64,000 bases of DNA, taken from Pelosinus baikalensis (GTDB lineage: Bacteria; Bacillota; Negativicutes; DSM-13327). Location of the stretch: contig NZ_JAJHJB010000003.1 of NCBI RefSeq assembly GCF_020819555.1, positions 1 to 64,000 on the forward strand. The letters run 5' to 3'. The notes under the pieces are model-generated. The model was given only the letters and a program-made list of their open reading frames with translations. It did not search any database and was not told the origin of the DNA. The translations under genes and the position numbers were made by a program. This document shows positions 33,453 through 41,539 of this stretch, one piece after another; within the stretch, counting starts at the first letter, position 1; each line of letters starts with the position of its first letter.

Positions 33453-34187
33453 ATGGTAGTACTCTCTTATGATTCCCATACTCGCATTAATATTGGCTAT
33501 TTGCTCTTCGGCTGCTCCTTTATTTTCTGCTTCAACAGCATCTTTCAATTGTTTGACAGCCGAATGGGTTTTTGTTATTTCACTAAGTATACCGACTTTT
33601 TCCATGCTCGGTTTAGCCTGCCCCCAAGCTCCTTCTAACTCTTTCATTTTTGCTTTTGCTTTATCCCAGTCTTTTTCTTGTACATAGAAGCTAACATTTC
33701 GAATGGTGTTGCCAATTGCGACAATATCCGATAACGGAGATAATTTATATGATTTTCCTACATCGCTAACACTTGCCATAAATTTAATAAGACTTTCATA
33801 GGAAGCACTACTGCTTTGTTTATTGATATCTGTTTCTAATGTTGTGAGTGCCTCATCGGCATCTTTAATTCCTTTTTTATTGCCAGCTAAATCTTTAATT
33901 TGCGGCCATAGGGTTTGCAATGTAGCAACACCACGCTCTGCTTGTACCCAGTCTTTTTTATTGATTCCTTGAAAAATGACACCAGCAGTAGCTTCCAAAT
34001 CATAGAGCTCTTTAGGAGGCGATTCGAATCGTTGACTGATAGGTGGATTTGATTTTGTTTCCACAGGGCTGCCAGCAGGTCCTATTTCAGGTTTCTTTAG
34101 TGGAGTAAACATGTTACAACCACTTACTAATAAAGTAAGGCTAATAACACTAACTAACTTTAAAGTTGAATAATTTGAATATGTCAA
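33444..34187 (-). CDS. Putative lipoprotein with two KDW helical repeats
   Basis: A 247-residue protein with a lipoprotein signal ending in the lipobox LVSG-C24, a Pro-rich spacer (about 28-55), then two similar helical modules: one with KKDWVQAERGVATLQTLWP and one about 90 residues later with EKDWDKAKAKMKELEGAW. This looks like an internal duplication of a helical hairpin. Function unknown. On the minus strand, a TTG at 34187 has AAGGAGGAG seven bases upstream; the open frame extends nine codons further without an SD. It converges on spoVAF. Confidence 0.8.
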   Translation of the reverse strand: MTYSNYSTLKLVSVISLTLLVSGCNMFTPLKKPEIGPAGSPVETKSNPPISQRFESPPKELYDLEATAGVIFQGINKKDWVQAERGVATLQTLWPQIKDLAGNKKGIKDADEALTTLETDINKQSSSASYESLIKFMASVSDVGKSYKLSPLSDIVAIGNTIRNVSFYVQEKDWDKAKAKMKELEGAWGQAKPSMEKVGILSEITKTHSAVKQLKDAVEAENKGAAEEQIANINASMGIIREYYHGK

Positions 34188-34332
34188 TGTAGCTCCTCCT
34201 TTTGATAATAGCATCTGCTAGTAGCATCTTATTTATTCTAGAAATATAATAAAACAACACTTCATATCTAATGCAATATCGTGAGAAACTTAAGTATAAT
34301 CTAGTTAGAACTTCTTCATTTTAGTTAATATT

Positions 34333-34361
34333 TTGCTTTAGCTAAAATTTTCTAGTATAAT
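34333..34361 (+). promoter_or_regulatory. Sigma-A promoter before the S2P-like gene
   Basis: TTGCTT (34333-34338), 17 bases, TATAAT (34356-34361). It probably drives the S2P-like protease, trpS, scpA and scpB. Confidence 0.6.
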
Positions 34362-34416
34362 GAGGTTACTATTTGCTGTTTTACGGTCAATGATATTAGC
34401 TTAAGGAGGAACACTA

Positions 34417-35037
34417 GTGTTTGGTTTTGATGAAAATATGATATTTAGAATTCCGGCATTGCTTATTGCATTAACCATACATGAATATGCTCATGCCAGA
34501 GTGGCGGTTTGGATGGGAGATAATACTCCTAAAATGATGGGACGATTAACATTAAATCCAATTTCTCATCTTGATCCTTTTGGGCTTATTATGTTATGGT
34601 TGTTTAAGTTTGGTTGGGCTAAGCCTGTACCAATTAATCCTAACAATTTTGATAATTGGCGAAAGGGAACTCTCTTAGTTGCTATAGCAGGACCAGTTTC
34701 AAATGTAATTATGGCTTTGATGGCTGCGATTCTTTATGCTATTTTAGCTAAGATGCAGCTGTTATCCACTGGATTAGCTATGGTGTTAAACTTCACATAT
34801 AGCTATAATATCATTTTTGCAGTATTTAATATGATTCCATTGCCTCCTTTGGATGGTTCAAAGGTTTTGATGAATATATTGCCGGCACGTCAAGCATATA
34901 TGTTAGAAAAAATTGAACCGTATGCACCATTTATTTTATTGGCATTAGTTTATTTTAATGTAATTCATGTTTTTATAACACCTTTTTATAATGCCATTAG
35001 TTTTTTTATTAATCAAATCGTGAAGATAATTCTTTAA
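34417..35037 (+). CDS. Site-2 protease family membrane metallopeptidase (M50)
   Basis: A 206-residue polytopic protein with the zinc motif H22-E23-Y-A-H26 in the first helix and the third ligand D146 in PLPPLDGSKV. This matches the short M50B proteases common in Firmicutes (YwhC type). It lacks a PDZ domain. Substrate unknown; SpoIVFB itself has a CBS domain and a different context, so I do not call it SpoIVFB. GTG at 34417 follows AAGGAGG. It leads a unit with trpS-scpA-scpB, a common neighbourhood for this family. Confidence 0.9.
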   Translation: MFGFDENMIFRIPALLIALTIHEYAHARVAVWMGDNTPKMMGRLTLNPISHLDPFGLIMLWLFKFGWAKPVPINPNNFDNWRKGTLLVAIAGPVSNVIMALMAAILYAILAKMQLLSTGLAMVLNFTYSYNIIFAVFNMIPLPPLDGSKVLMNILPARQAYMLEKIEPYAPFILLALVYFNVIHVFITPFYNAISFFINQIVKIIL

Positions 35038-35055
35038 TCAGGAGGAAATTTAAAA

Positions 35056-36045
35056 ATGACCAAAGGACGAATTTTTAGCGGCATGCAGCCATCAGGTAAA
35101 TTTCATTTAGGAAATTATATGGGAGCTTTGGAAAATTGGGTAAAATTACAGCATGAATATGAATGCTTTTTCAGTATAGTAGATTGGCATGCACTTACAT
35201 CTTCTTATGAAGATACTAGCAAAATACCTGAACGCATTCATGAAATGGCCTTAGATTGGTTAAGTGCTGGTTTAGATCCCGAAAGGAATGTTATTTTTGT
35301 ACAATCTCATGTAAAAGAACATGCAGAGTTACATTTATTATTATCAATGATGACTCCATTATCTTGGTTAGAACGTGTACCAACTTATAAAGATAAATTG
35401 CAACAATTAGGAATTCAAGGCAAGGATATTAACACCTATGGTTTTTTAGGATATCCAGAGTTAATGACAGCTGATATTATTTTATATAAAGCTGACACCA
35501 TTCCTGTAGGGGAAGATCAACTTCCACATTTAGAATTATCACGGGAAATTGTAAGAAGGTTTAATAACTTATATCAACCTATATTTCCTGAACCAAAACC
35601 AAGTTTAAGTAAATCTGCTATATTACCTGGTATTGATGGCAGAAAGATGAGCAAATCCTATGGGAATGAAATTCCCTTTGCTGCGAGTCCAGATGAACTT
35701 CGAGCCAGAATTCGTCTAATGATAACAGACCCCAATCGGGTAAAGCGTACAGATTTAGGTAATCCTGATGTATGCACAGTGTATACATTTCATAAAACTT
35801 TTAATGCAGAACAATCTAATGAAATTGCTCAGTCCTGTCGTCAGGCAACGATTGGCTGCGTCGATTGCAAGAAATGTTTAGCAGAAAAAATGGTTAATAG
35901 CTTAGCTGATATACATGTGCGTCGTCAGGAACTGGAAAAAAATCCAGGGCGGGTTAAAGAAATTTTAGTGTTTGGTGGTGAAAGAGCAAGAACCGTTGCT
36001 GCCAAGACAATGGACGAAGTTCGCCAAGCTATGAATCTTGCTTAG
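35056..36045 (+). CDS. trpS: Tryptophanyl-tRNA synthetase
   Basis: The 329-residue class I synthetase has the HIGH-like motif GKFHLGN at 14-20 and KMSKS at 197-201, plus the tryptophan-pocket PVGEDQLPHLE (about 150-160). Length is that of bacterial TrpRS. GGAGG precedes the ATG at 35056. No T-box leader is seen upstream; expression is probably from the promoter before the protease gene. It is separated from scpA by two bases. Confidence 0.97.
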   Translation: MTKGRIFSGMQPSGKFHLGNYMGALENWVKLQHEYECFFSIVDWHALTSSYEDTSKIPERIHEMALDWLSAGLDPERNVIFVQSHVKEHAELHLLLSMMTPLSWLERVPTYKDKLQQLGIQGKDINTYGFLGYPELMTADIILYKADTIPVGEDQLPHLELSREIVRRFNNLYQPIFPEPKPSLSKSAILPGIDGRKMSKSYGNEIPFAASPDELRARIRLMITDPNRVKRTDLGNPDVCTVYTFHKTFNAEQSNEIAQSCRQATIGCVDCKKCLAEKMVNSLADIHVRRQELEKNPGRVKEILVFGGERARTVAAKTMDEVRQAMNLA

Positions 36046-36047
36046 CT

Positions 36048-36755
36048 ATGCCAGATTATAAAATTAAACTAGAAATTTTTGAAGGTCCAATGGATTTATT
36101 AATGCACCTAATTGAAAAAAATCAAATTGATATTTATGATATACCGATTGCAGTGGTAACAGAACAATACATGACCTATCTTAAAGCATTAGAGGAGTTT
36201 AACATTGATATTGCCAGTGGGTTCTTACTTATGGCAGCAACTTTATTGCAGATAAAGTCCCGTATGTTGTTGCCGCGTCCTTCGCAAATTGTAGAATTAA
36301 CGGAGGAAGAAGATCCTCGCCAGGAATTGGTTGACAGGCTGTTAGAGTATCGAAAATTTAAGGATATGTCGGTAGTAATGGAAGAAATGCTAAAGCAAAG
36401 AGAACATTTTTTTACTCGTTTGCCAGAAGAATTTCCTATAAAGATTCCGTTGCCTTCGGGGTTAAATATTAATGATTTAGTGGTAGCTTTTGCAGCCGTA
36501 TGGGAAAGTAGTATTGATGATTACGAATTAGTGTCTCGTGAAGAATTTAGTATCCAAGATAAGATGTATGATATTATTCATCTATTATATAAATATAAAG
36601 GTACAATTGAGTTTCATCAGACGTTAATTCGCAAGGGTACCAAATCTGAAGTAATAGCAGCTTTCTTAGCGTTATTAGAATTGGTAAAATTGCAAAGAGT
36701 GCTCATTTCCCAACAAGGACGGTTTTCGACGATTTACATTACATTGAAAGAGTGA
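36048..36755 (+). CDS. scpA: ScpA, condensin kleisin subunit
   Basis: A 235-residue kleisin with N-terminal FEGPMDLLMHLIEKNQIDIYDIPI, the central helix EYRKFKDMSVVMEEM and a C-terminal winged helix that contacts the Smc heads. With ScpB and Smc it organises and segregates the chromosome. The gene starts two bases after trpS stops and overlaps scpB by four. Confidence 0.96.
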   Translation: MPDYKIKLEIFEGPMDLLMHLIEKNQIDIYDIPIAVVTEQYMTYLKALEEFNIDIASGFLLMAATLLQIKSRMLLPRPSQIVELTEEEDPRQELVDRLLEYRKFKDMSVVMEEMLKQREHFFTRLPEEFPIKIPLPSGLNINDLVVAFAAVWESSIDDYELVSREEFSIQDKMYDIIHLLYKYKGTIEFHQTLIRKGTKSEVIAAFLALLELVKLQRVLISQQGRFSTIYITLKE

Positions 36756-37279
36756 ATAGCAAAATGTTTTATTTAAAGTATAAGAAACATATAGAAGCTT
36801 TACTTTTTGTTAGCGGCGACCCTATTACGATACATAAAATAGCTCAAATCCTTGAGATACCTGAAGAGCATATTCTATCATTAATAGAGGAACTGATCCA
36901 GGATATGGCTGAAGAGCATCGGGGACTGACGATTATAAAAGTTGCTGCTGGTTATCAGTTATGTACTAAACCTGAATTATCAACAACTTTAGAAAAATTA
37001 GGACAAGTTCAAGATAATAAATTGTCTGCTGCCGCCATGGAAACATTATCGATTATCGCTTTTAAGCAGCCAATTACAAAGATTGAAATTGAAAATATTC
37101 GTGGTGTGAAAATTGATCGAGTTCTTGCTACACTAAATGAGCGACAAATGATAAAGGAAATTGGACGAAAAGAGACGATTGGACGACCGATTTTGTATGG
37201 AACAACTGAAAATTTCTTGAAGTGTTTTGGTCTGAATGGTCTACAGGACTTACCTCCTTTAGCTGAACTTCTACCATAA
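36752..37279 (+). CDS. scpB: ScpB, condensin accessory subunit
   Basis: A 175-residue protein of two winged-helix domains, with IEALLFVSGDPIT at the start and KQPITKIEIENIRGVKIDRVLATL in the second domain. It forms the SMC-ScpAB complex with the preceding gene product. GTG at 36752 forms the classic GTGA overlap with the scpA stop; an ATG at 36764 is a plausible alternative start, four residues shorter, with AGAGTG nine bases upstream. Confidence 0.95.
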   Translation: MNSKMFYLKYKKHIEALLFVSGDPITIHKIAQILEIPEEHILSLIEELIQDMAEEHRGLTIIKVAAGYQLCTKPELSTTLEKLGQVQDNKLSAAAMETLSIIAFKQPITKIEIENIRGVKIDRVLATLNERQMIKEIGRKETIGRPILYGTTENFLKCFGLNGLQDLPPLAELLP

Positions 37280-37282
37280 TAT

Positions 37283-37306
37283 GCAGCCTTAGGGCTGCTT
37301 TTTTTT
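37283..37306 (+). terminator. Terminator after scpB
   Basis: GCAGCC/GGCTGC stem with a 4-base loop, followed by eight T residues. Confidence 0.9.
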
Positions 37307-37378
37307 GCATAGATTGAGATCATTAGGCTAACAATAAAAATATAGTAAGAGAAATAAATGATAAAAAGAGGCAGTACT

Positions 37379-38029
37379 ATGGAATTTGGATTAACGTTTA
37401 TCGTGGCAACGTTAATAATCGTTTTTCTAATTTCTTTTAGCAAGATTTATATAGAAGTAACATATAAACGAAATGACGAGAACGATTATGTAGCAGTAAA
37501 TGTTTATGCATTAAAAAAGCTAATCTCCTATACGATGCAAGTTCCTATGGTTAGAATTGTAGAAAAATCAGGTGAGTTTAAGTTGGAATCCACCGTAAGG
37601 ACTGCAGTCAGTCAGGAAAAGACCGATCCCCTCCGAGATGAAAAAATGATAAAAAAAACTGATCAGCTAGTTAAGAAACACCCTCGAAAAATAAAATATA
37701 CCATTCAAAAGTTTCATCATTATACAAAAAAATATTGTAAAATAATTGAAAAATTATTAAAATTGGTAGTTTGTGAAAAACTGTATTGGAAAACAAAGTT
37801 TGGATCAGAAGATGCAGCCTTGACAGGTGCTCTAGTCGGATTATTATGGGCTTTTAAGACATTGTTAATGAATCAATTAAAAAGAAGAATTTTTTCAATT
37901 GGGACGTTAGATATTGAGGTTAAGCCAATTTTTGGATCTAATCAATTTGAGATAGACTTTCAATGTATATTCAGTATAAGACTTGGCAATGTTATAAAAG
38001 CATTCAGAAGTATATATAACATTAAATAG
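37379..38029 (+). CDS. DUF2953 membrane-associated protein
   Basis: A 216-residue protein with one N-terminal membrane helix (about 3-22), a charged region and a hydrophobic stretch with GALVGLLWAFKTL (about 153-165) followed by LDIEVKPIFGSNQFEIDFQCIFSIR without break into recognised domains. This is the DUF2953 pattern, often encoded beside ytfJ in spore formers, as here. Function unknown. ATG at 37379 has AGAGGC upstream; the longest frame begins seven codons earlier. Confidence 0.83.
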   Translation: MEFGLTFIVATLIIVFLISFSKIYIEVTYKRNDENDYVAVNVYALKKLISYTMQVPMVRIVEKSGEFKLESTVRTAVSQEKTDPLRDEKMIKKTDQLVKKHPRKIKYTIQKFHHYTKKYCKIIEKLLKLVVCEKLYWKTKFGSEDAALTGALVGLLWAFKTLLMNQLKRRIFSIGTLDIEVKPIFGSNQFEIDFQCIFSIRLGNVIKAFRSIYNIK

Positions 38030-38046
38030 TAAAGGGGAAATAGAAA

Positions 38047-38493
38047 GTGTCTGACCATCCAATTCAAGGTTTAATGAAAACTGCTATGGAAAGTATTAAA
38101 GATATGGTAGATGTGAATACAATTGTTGGAGATGCAGTTGAAACTCCTGATGGTACTGTGATCCTGCCCATTTCTCGAGTTTCCTTCGGCTTTGCGGCAG
38201 GCGGAGGCAATTGTGAACCTGATGAAATAGGTCAGGGTCAATCTCAAAAAAATTATGCTTTTGGTGGCGGCAGCGGTGCAGGTGTGAGTGTCAAACCAGT
38301 AGGTTTTTTAGTGTGTTCGCCTGTGCATGGTGTTCGTTTTATGCCAGTAGAGGGAAATCTAATTTACGATAGAATAATAGATTTAGTACCTAAAGTGTTA
38401 AGTAAGCTTCAAGATATGTTAGATGGCAGTAAAAAGGATACAACTGATGATATGGATGAGCTGGCAAAAACAGCTGAAACCCAGAATAGTTAG
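38047..38493 (+). CDS. ytfJ: GerW/YtfJ family sporulation protein
   Basis: A 148-residue protein with HPIQGLMKTAMESIKDMVDV, the VSFGFAAGGG block and VKPVGFLVCSPVHGVRFMPVEG, all diagnostic of YtfJ/GerW. In Bacillus this forespore protein is needed for germination responses. GTG at 38047 has AAAGGGGAAA upstream. It follows the DUF2953 gene by 17 bases, as in other spore formers, and ends before a terminator shared with the convergent small gene. Confidence 0.95.
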   Translation: MSDHPIQGLMKTAMESIKDMVDVNTIVGDAVETPDGTVILPISRVSFGFAAGGGNCEPDEIGQGQSQKNYAFGGGSGAGVSVKPVGFLVCSPVHGVRFMPVEGNLIYDRIIDLVPKVLSKLQDMLDGSKKDTTDDMDELAKTAETQNS

Positions 38494-38554
38494 GTATTAA
38501 AAAATTGTTGAATCAAAAGATGCTAATAAAAGAAGAAAGTGCTATACTTATGGT

Positions 38555-38591
38555 ATGTAAAAGCCGCACATAATTGTGCGGCTTTTTACAT
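38555..38591. terminator. Bidirectional terminator between ytfJ and the convergent small gene
   Basis: ATGTAAAAGCCGCACA (38555-38570) and its complement TGTGCGGCTTTTTACAT around a TAAT loop. T-runs occur on both strands. Confidence 0.85.
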
Positions 38592-38607
38592 ATAATGTAA
38601 TACTGGG

Positions 38608-38796
38608 TTAATGTAATTGGTCTAGCTGCTCTTTTATTTGAGTAGCTTGCAATGCTTCTGCCTCAGCAAAATGACTATACATTTTAGAAACGTTAGCGTT
38701 GTTGATTTGCTTAGCGAAACTTTGATAATCCCGTACCAGCTCTTGTTTGTGCGTTAAAGTATTACGCAGCGTTGTTGCTATATCTAATGATTCCAT
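38608..38796 (-). CDS. 62-residue helical protein, ferritin-like hairpin
   Basis: A small all-helical protein on the minus strand: helix 1 about residues 5-30, helix 2 about 33-60, with QSFAKQINN and HFAEAEALQATQIKEQL. The pattern resembles half of a rubrerythrin or ferritin-like bundle seen in small clostridial spore and coat proteins, but the metal ligands are incomplete, so I give no function. AGGAGGTGA precedes the ATG at 38796. It converges on ytfJ and diverges from dacB. Confidence 0.75.
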   Translation of the reverse strand: MESLDIATTLRNTLTHKQELVRDYQSFAKQINNANVSKMYSHFAEAEALQATQIKEQLDQLH

Positions 38797-38924
38797 ATAA
38801 CTTCACCTCCTAAGATTTAATAGGATAGGAAGCAGATTAGTAAAAATCATAGCTTATTGCTACGTTTTCTATGCTCCTTAGGTAGTATTATTTCCGGTAC
38901 TACTTGTAATAATGTATCTTTATT

Positions 38925-38953
38925 TTGACGAGTTGTCAGAAGATCGTTATAAT
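38925..38953 (+). promoter_or_regulatory. Sigma-A type promoter before dacB
   Basis: TTGACG (38925-38930), 17 bases, TATAAT (38948-38953). This is close to the vegetative consensus. In Bacillus dacB is driven by sigma-E, so a growth-phase promoter here would be a difference. Confidence 0.7.
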
Positions 38954-39003
38954 ATAAAAGTATTGTTCTAAAACCAGCACACCTAAGAAAGGGATAATTA
39001 GTC

Positions 39004-40155
39004 ATGATTAAAAAAAAGAAGATTGGCATATCGACAGTTGTTTTAATGCTTTTTATAACAACAAGTACAGTTTTTGCAGCGGCCAATTATCCAAATGTCA
39101 CAGCAAAATCAGCTATTGTAATGGATGCAGCTACAGGAAAAGTTATCTACAGTAAAGCAGCTAAAGAACGACGTTACCCTGCGAGTACAACTAAAATGAT
39201 GAGTTTAATTGTAGCTCTTGAGCATGGTAACCTTGATGATGTAATTACTGCAAGTCCTAATGCAGCGAGTACAGAAGGCTCAACTTTGTGGTTAACACAG
39301 GGAGAGCAGATGACGATGACTGATCTATTATATGGCATTATGCTTATCTCAGGTAATGATGCTACTGTAGCTGTTGCTGAACATGTATCAGGAAGTGTAC
39401 AGAAATTTGCTGAATTAATGACAGAGAAGGCACATGCTATTGGTGCCAGGGATACTAATTTTACTAACTCTAGCGGTTTACCTGATCCTAACCATTACAC
39501 CACTGCTCATGATCTAGCTAGAATTGCGGCATATGGTTATAAAAATCCATTGTTTACACAAATTGTGAGCACAGAACATAAAATCCTTCCTCCTACTGTC
39601 AAGGGAGATATTCGTGATTTGTATAATGAAAATAAAATGCTTTGGTTTTATGAAGGGGGCAATGGTGTAAAAACAGGTTATACAGATGCTGCTGGTCGTT
39701 GCTTGGTTTCAGGCGCAAAACGCGATAATATACAACTTATTGCGGTGGTTTTAGATAGTGAAACCATGTGGGATGATTCCAAAACTCTATTAGATTTTGC
39801 ATTTAGTCAGTTAAAGCCAGAAACAGTATTTAATCAAGGTGATATATTAAAAACCACGAGGGTAGCAAATGGTAAATCTGAACTTCTGAAATTAGTTGCA
39901 AATACAAGCATCATCCTTCCAGTTTCAGAAAAAGATAAAGATGAATTTAGTACAGTCATTGATGCTCCAATGATCTTAGAAGCACCGATAACAAAAGGAC
40001 AGAAACTGGGTGTGGCAAGAGTTTTCTATAATAATACTGAAGTGGCCGTGGTTGATTTAGTAGCAGACGAGAGTGTTGAACGAAAATCTTTTTTTGGTAC
40101 ATTAGTTGCTTCAGCTTGGAATATTGTAACGTTTTTTCTTAAAAATTTTGCTTAA
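39004..40155 (+). CDS. dacB: D-alanyl-D-alanine carboxypeptidase next to spmAB
   Basis: A 383-residue low-molecular-weight penicillin-binding protein: signal peptide (1-26), S61-T-T-K64, S116-G-N118, K223-T-G225, C-terminal beta domain and anchoring tail (about 360-383). It removes terminal D-alanine from peptidoglycan. The following spmA and spmB genes match the Bacillus dacB-spmA-spmB operon that sets cortex crosslinking and core dehydration. However, the vegetative-type promoter and terminator before spmA leave open a DacA-like housekeeping role. ATG at 39004. Confidence 0.88.
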   Translation: MIKKKKIGISTVVLMLFITTSTVFAAANYPNVTAKSAIVMDAATGKVIYSKAAKERRYPASTTKMMSLIVALEHGNLDDVITASPNAASTEGSTLWLTQGEQMTMTDLLYGIMLISGNDATVAVAEHVSGSVQKFAELMTEKAHAIGARDTNFTNSSGLPDPNHYTTAHDLARIAAYGYKNPLFTQIVSTEHKILPPTVKGDIRDLYNENKMLWFYEGGNGVKTGYTDAAGRCLVSGAKRDNIQLIAVVLDSETMWDDSKTLLDFAFSQLKPETVFNQGDILKTTRVANGKSELLKLVANTSIILPVSEKDKDEFSTVIDAPMILEAPITKGQKLGVARVFYNNTEVAVVDLVADESVERKSFFGTLVASAWNIVTFFLKNFA

Positions 40156-40185
40156 AAGTGAGACTAAGTTCTCACTTTTTTCTTT
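40154..40185 (+). terminator. Terminator between dacB and spmA
   Basis: AAAAGTGAGA/TCTCACTTTT stem overlapping the dacB stop, 6-base loop, T-rich tail. Confidence 0.8.
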
Positions 40186-40252
40186 TTTAAAACTCGGCAT
40201 GTATTTGTTCTAGTGATAAGACATACAACATACCCTCATAGGGGGTGTGTAT

Positions 40253-40846
40253 ATGATTAATTTAATCTGGTTATTTTTAATGGTAACGGGTATACTTTAT
40301 GCCGGTTGGCAGGGAAGAATAGAAGTGGTAACCCAAGGAGCGATTAGTGCTGCAGAAGGAGCTGTAGGCCTATCATTTAAGTTAATTGGAGTTATGTGCC
40401 TGTGGTTGGGGGTTATGAAAATTGCTGAATTAGCAGGTATCATACGATTTTTTTCAAGAATATTAAGTCCACTAATTTGTTTCTTATTTCCTAGTGTACC
40501 TAAAAATCATCCTGCTATGGGAGCAATCATCATGGTTCTTAGTGCAAATATGCTAGGTTTGGGAAATGCAGTAACTCCTCTTGGTATAAAAGCGATGCAA
40601 GAATTGCAGAGCATTAATAAAGAAAAAGAAAAAGCTTCTGATGCAATGTGTACGCTATTAGCATTATGTACAGCTGGATTTACGTTGGTGCCTGCGACTA
40701 TTATTGCAATTCGATCCGCTGCTGGATCAATCAATCCTACAGAAATTGTTGGTGCCACCCTAATTGTAAGTTTGGGGGCCACAATGAGTGTGATCATCGC
40801 AGATCGTCTTTGCCGAATGTATTATCAGATTCGTGTGAGGAGGTAA
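40253..40846 (+). CDS. spmA: SpmA, spore maturation protein A
   Basis: A 197-residue membrane protein of the nucleoside-recognition (Gate) fold with LWLGVMKIAELAGIIRFFSRILSPL and ANMLGLGNAVTPLGIKAM. SpmA and SpmB together are needed for full dehydration of the spore core in Bacillus; a transport role is presumed. ATG at 40253 has GGGGGTG six bases upstream, preferred to a GTG two codons earlier. The spmB SD lies across the spmA stop. Confidence 0.95.
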   Translation: MINLIWLFLMVTGILYAGWQGRIEVVTQGAISAAEGAVGLSFKLIGVMCLWLGVMKIAELAGIIRFFSRILSPLICFLFPSVPKNHPAMGAIIMVLSANMLGLGNAVTPLGIKAMQELQSINKEKEKASDAMCTLLALCTAGFTLVPATIIAIRSAAGSINPTEIVGATLIVSLGATMSVIIADRLCRMYYQIRVRR

Positions 40847-40851
40847 ACAAT

Positions 40852-41388
40852 ATGTTTAGCCTGCTTACCGAGCAGTTATCTCTTTGGGTAATACCTATTA
40901 TTTTACTTCTGGTTCCTATCGTTGGCTATTTTCGCCGTGTTAAAGTATATGAAGCTTTTGTCGAAGGAGCATCAGAAGGATTTCATACTGCCATTCGTAT
41001 TATGCCATTTTTGGTGGCAATGATGGTAGCTATAAATATCTTTCGGTTATCAGGGGCCATGGATGTATGGGTTGATGCTCTAAAACCAATATTAGAGTTT
41101 TATGGCGTACCAGCAGAATTGGTTCCTTTAGCGATTATGCGTCCTTTATCAGGTACAGGAGCTTTAGGGATAACCACGGAAATATTAAACACTCATGGAC
41201 CTGATTCTATGCTTGGACGTATTGCTTCTACTGTTTTAGGAAGTACGGATACAACTTTTTATATTTTAACAGTTTATTTTGGGGCTATTGGTATAACGAA
41301 ACCGCGCTATTCTGTATTTGTAGGTTTATTAGGCGATTTAATTGGTTTTGTAGGTTCTATCTACATCTGTACAAAATTATTTGATTAA
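40852..41388 (+). CDS. spmB: SpmB, spore maturation protein B
   Basis: A 178-residue membrane protein of the same fold, with KVYEAFVEGASEGFHTAIRI, ELVPLAIMRPLSGTGALG and STDTTFYILTVYFGAIG. It is the partner of SpmA. ATG at 40852 has GAGGAGG upstream; the 68 extra codons of the longest frame lie over spmA and are not coding in this frame. Five bases separate it from spmA. Confidence 0.95.
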   Translation: MFSLLTEQLSLWVIPIILLLVPIVGYFRRVKVYEAFVEGASEGFHTAIRIMPFLVAMMVAINIFRLSGAMDVWVDALKPILEFYGVPAELVPLAIMRPLSGTGALGITTEILNTHGPDSMLGRIASTVLGSTDTTFYILTVYFGAIGITKPRYSVFVGLLGDLIGFVGSIYICTKLFD

Positions 41389-41433
41389 TTATTTTAGAAA
41401 ACCACTCTCACTAACAATATAATGACATTAGAT

Positions 41434-41465
41434 TAGGTGATTTTATAAATCGCCTATTTTTTATT
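41434..41465 (+). terminator. Terminator after spmB
   Basis: TAGGTGATTT pairs with AAATCGCCTA (one G-T pair) and is followed by TTTTTTATTT. Confidence 0.75.
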
Positions 41466-41539
41466 TACCTATCGAGTGGCACTTAGTAAGGGCGAGAATA
41501 GACTGTAGTGTGATAGCAGAATGATATGGAGGGATGTTT

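Noticed and set aside
34417..35037. Considered SpoIVFB for the M50 protease, because spoIVB and sigma-K signalling need it
   Set aside because: No CBS domain and no spoIVFA partner; its trpS-scpAB context is that of the YwhC-type protease.
35038..35056. Looked for a T-box leader upstream of trpS
   Set aside because: Only 18 bases separate it from the preceding gene, and no T-box sequence is present.
40648..40851. N-terminal extension of spmB
   Set aside because: The stretch is spmA in another frame; the good SD and ATG at 40852 give a standard-length SpmB.
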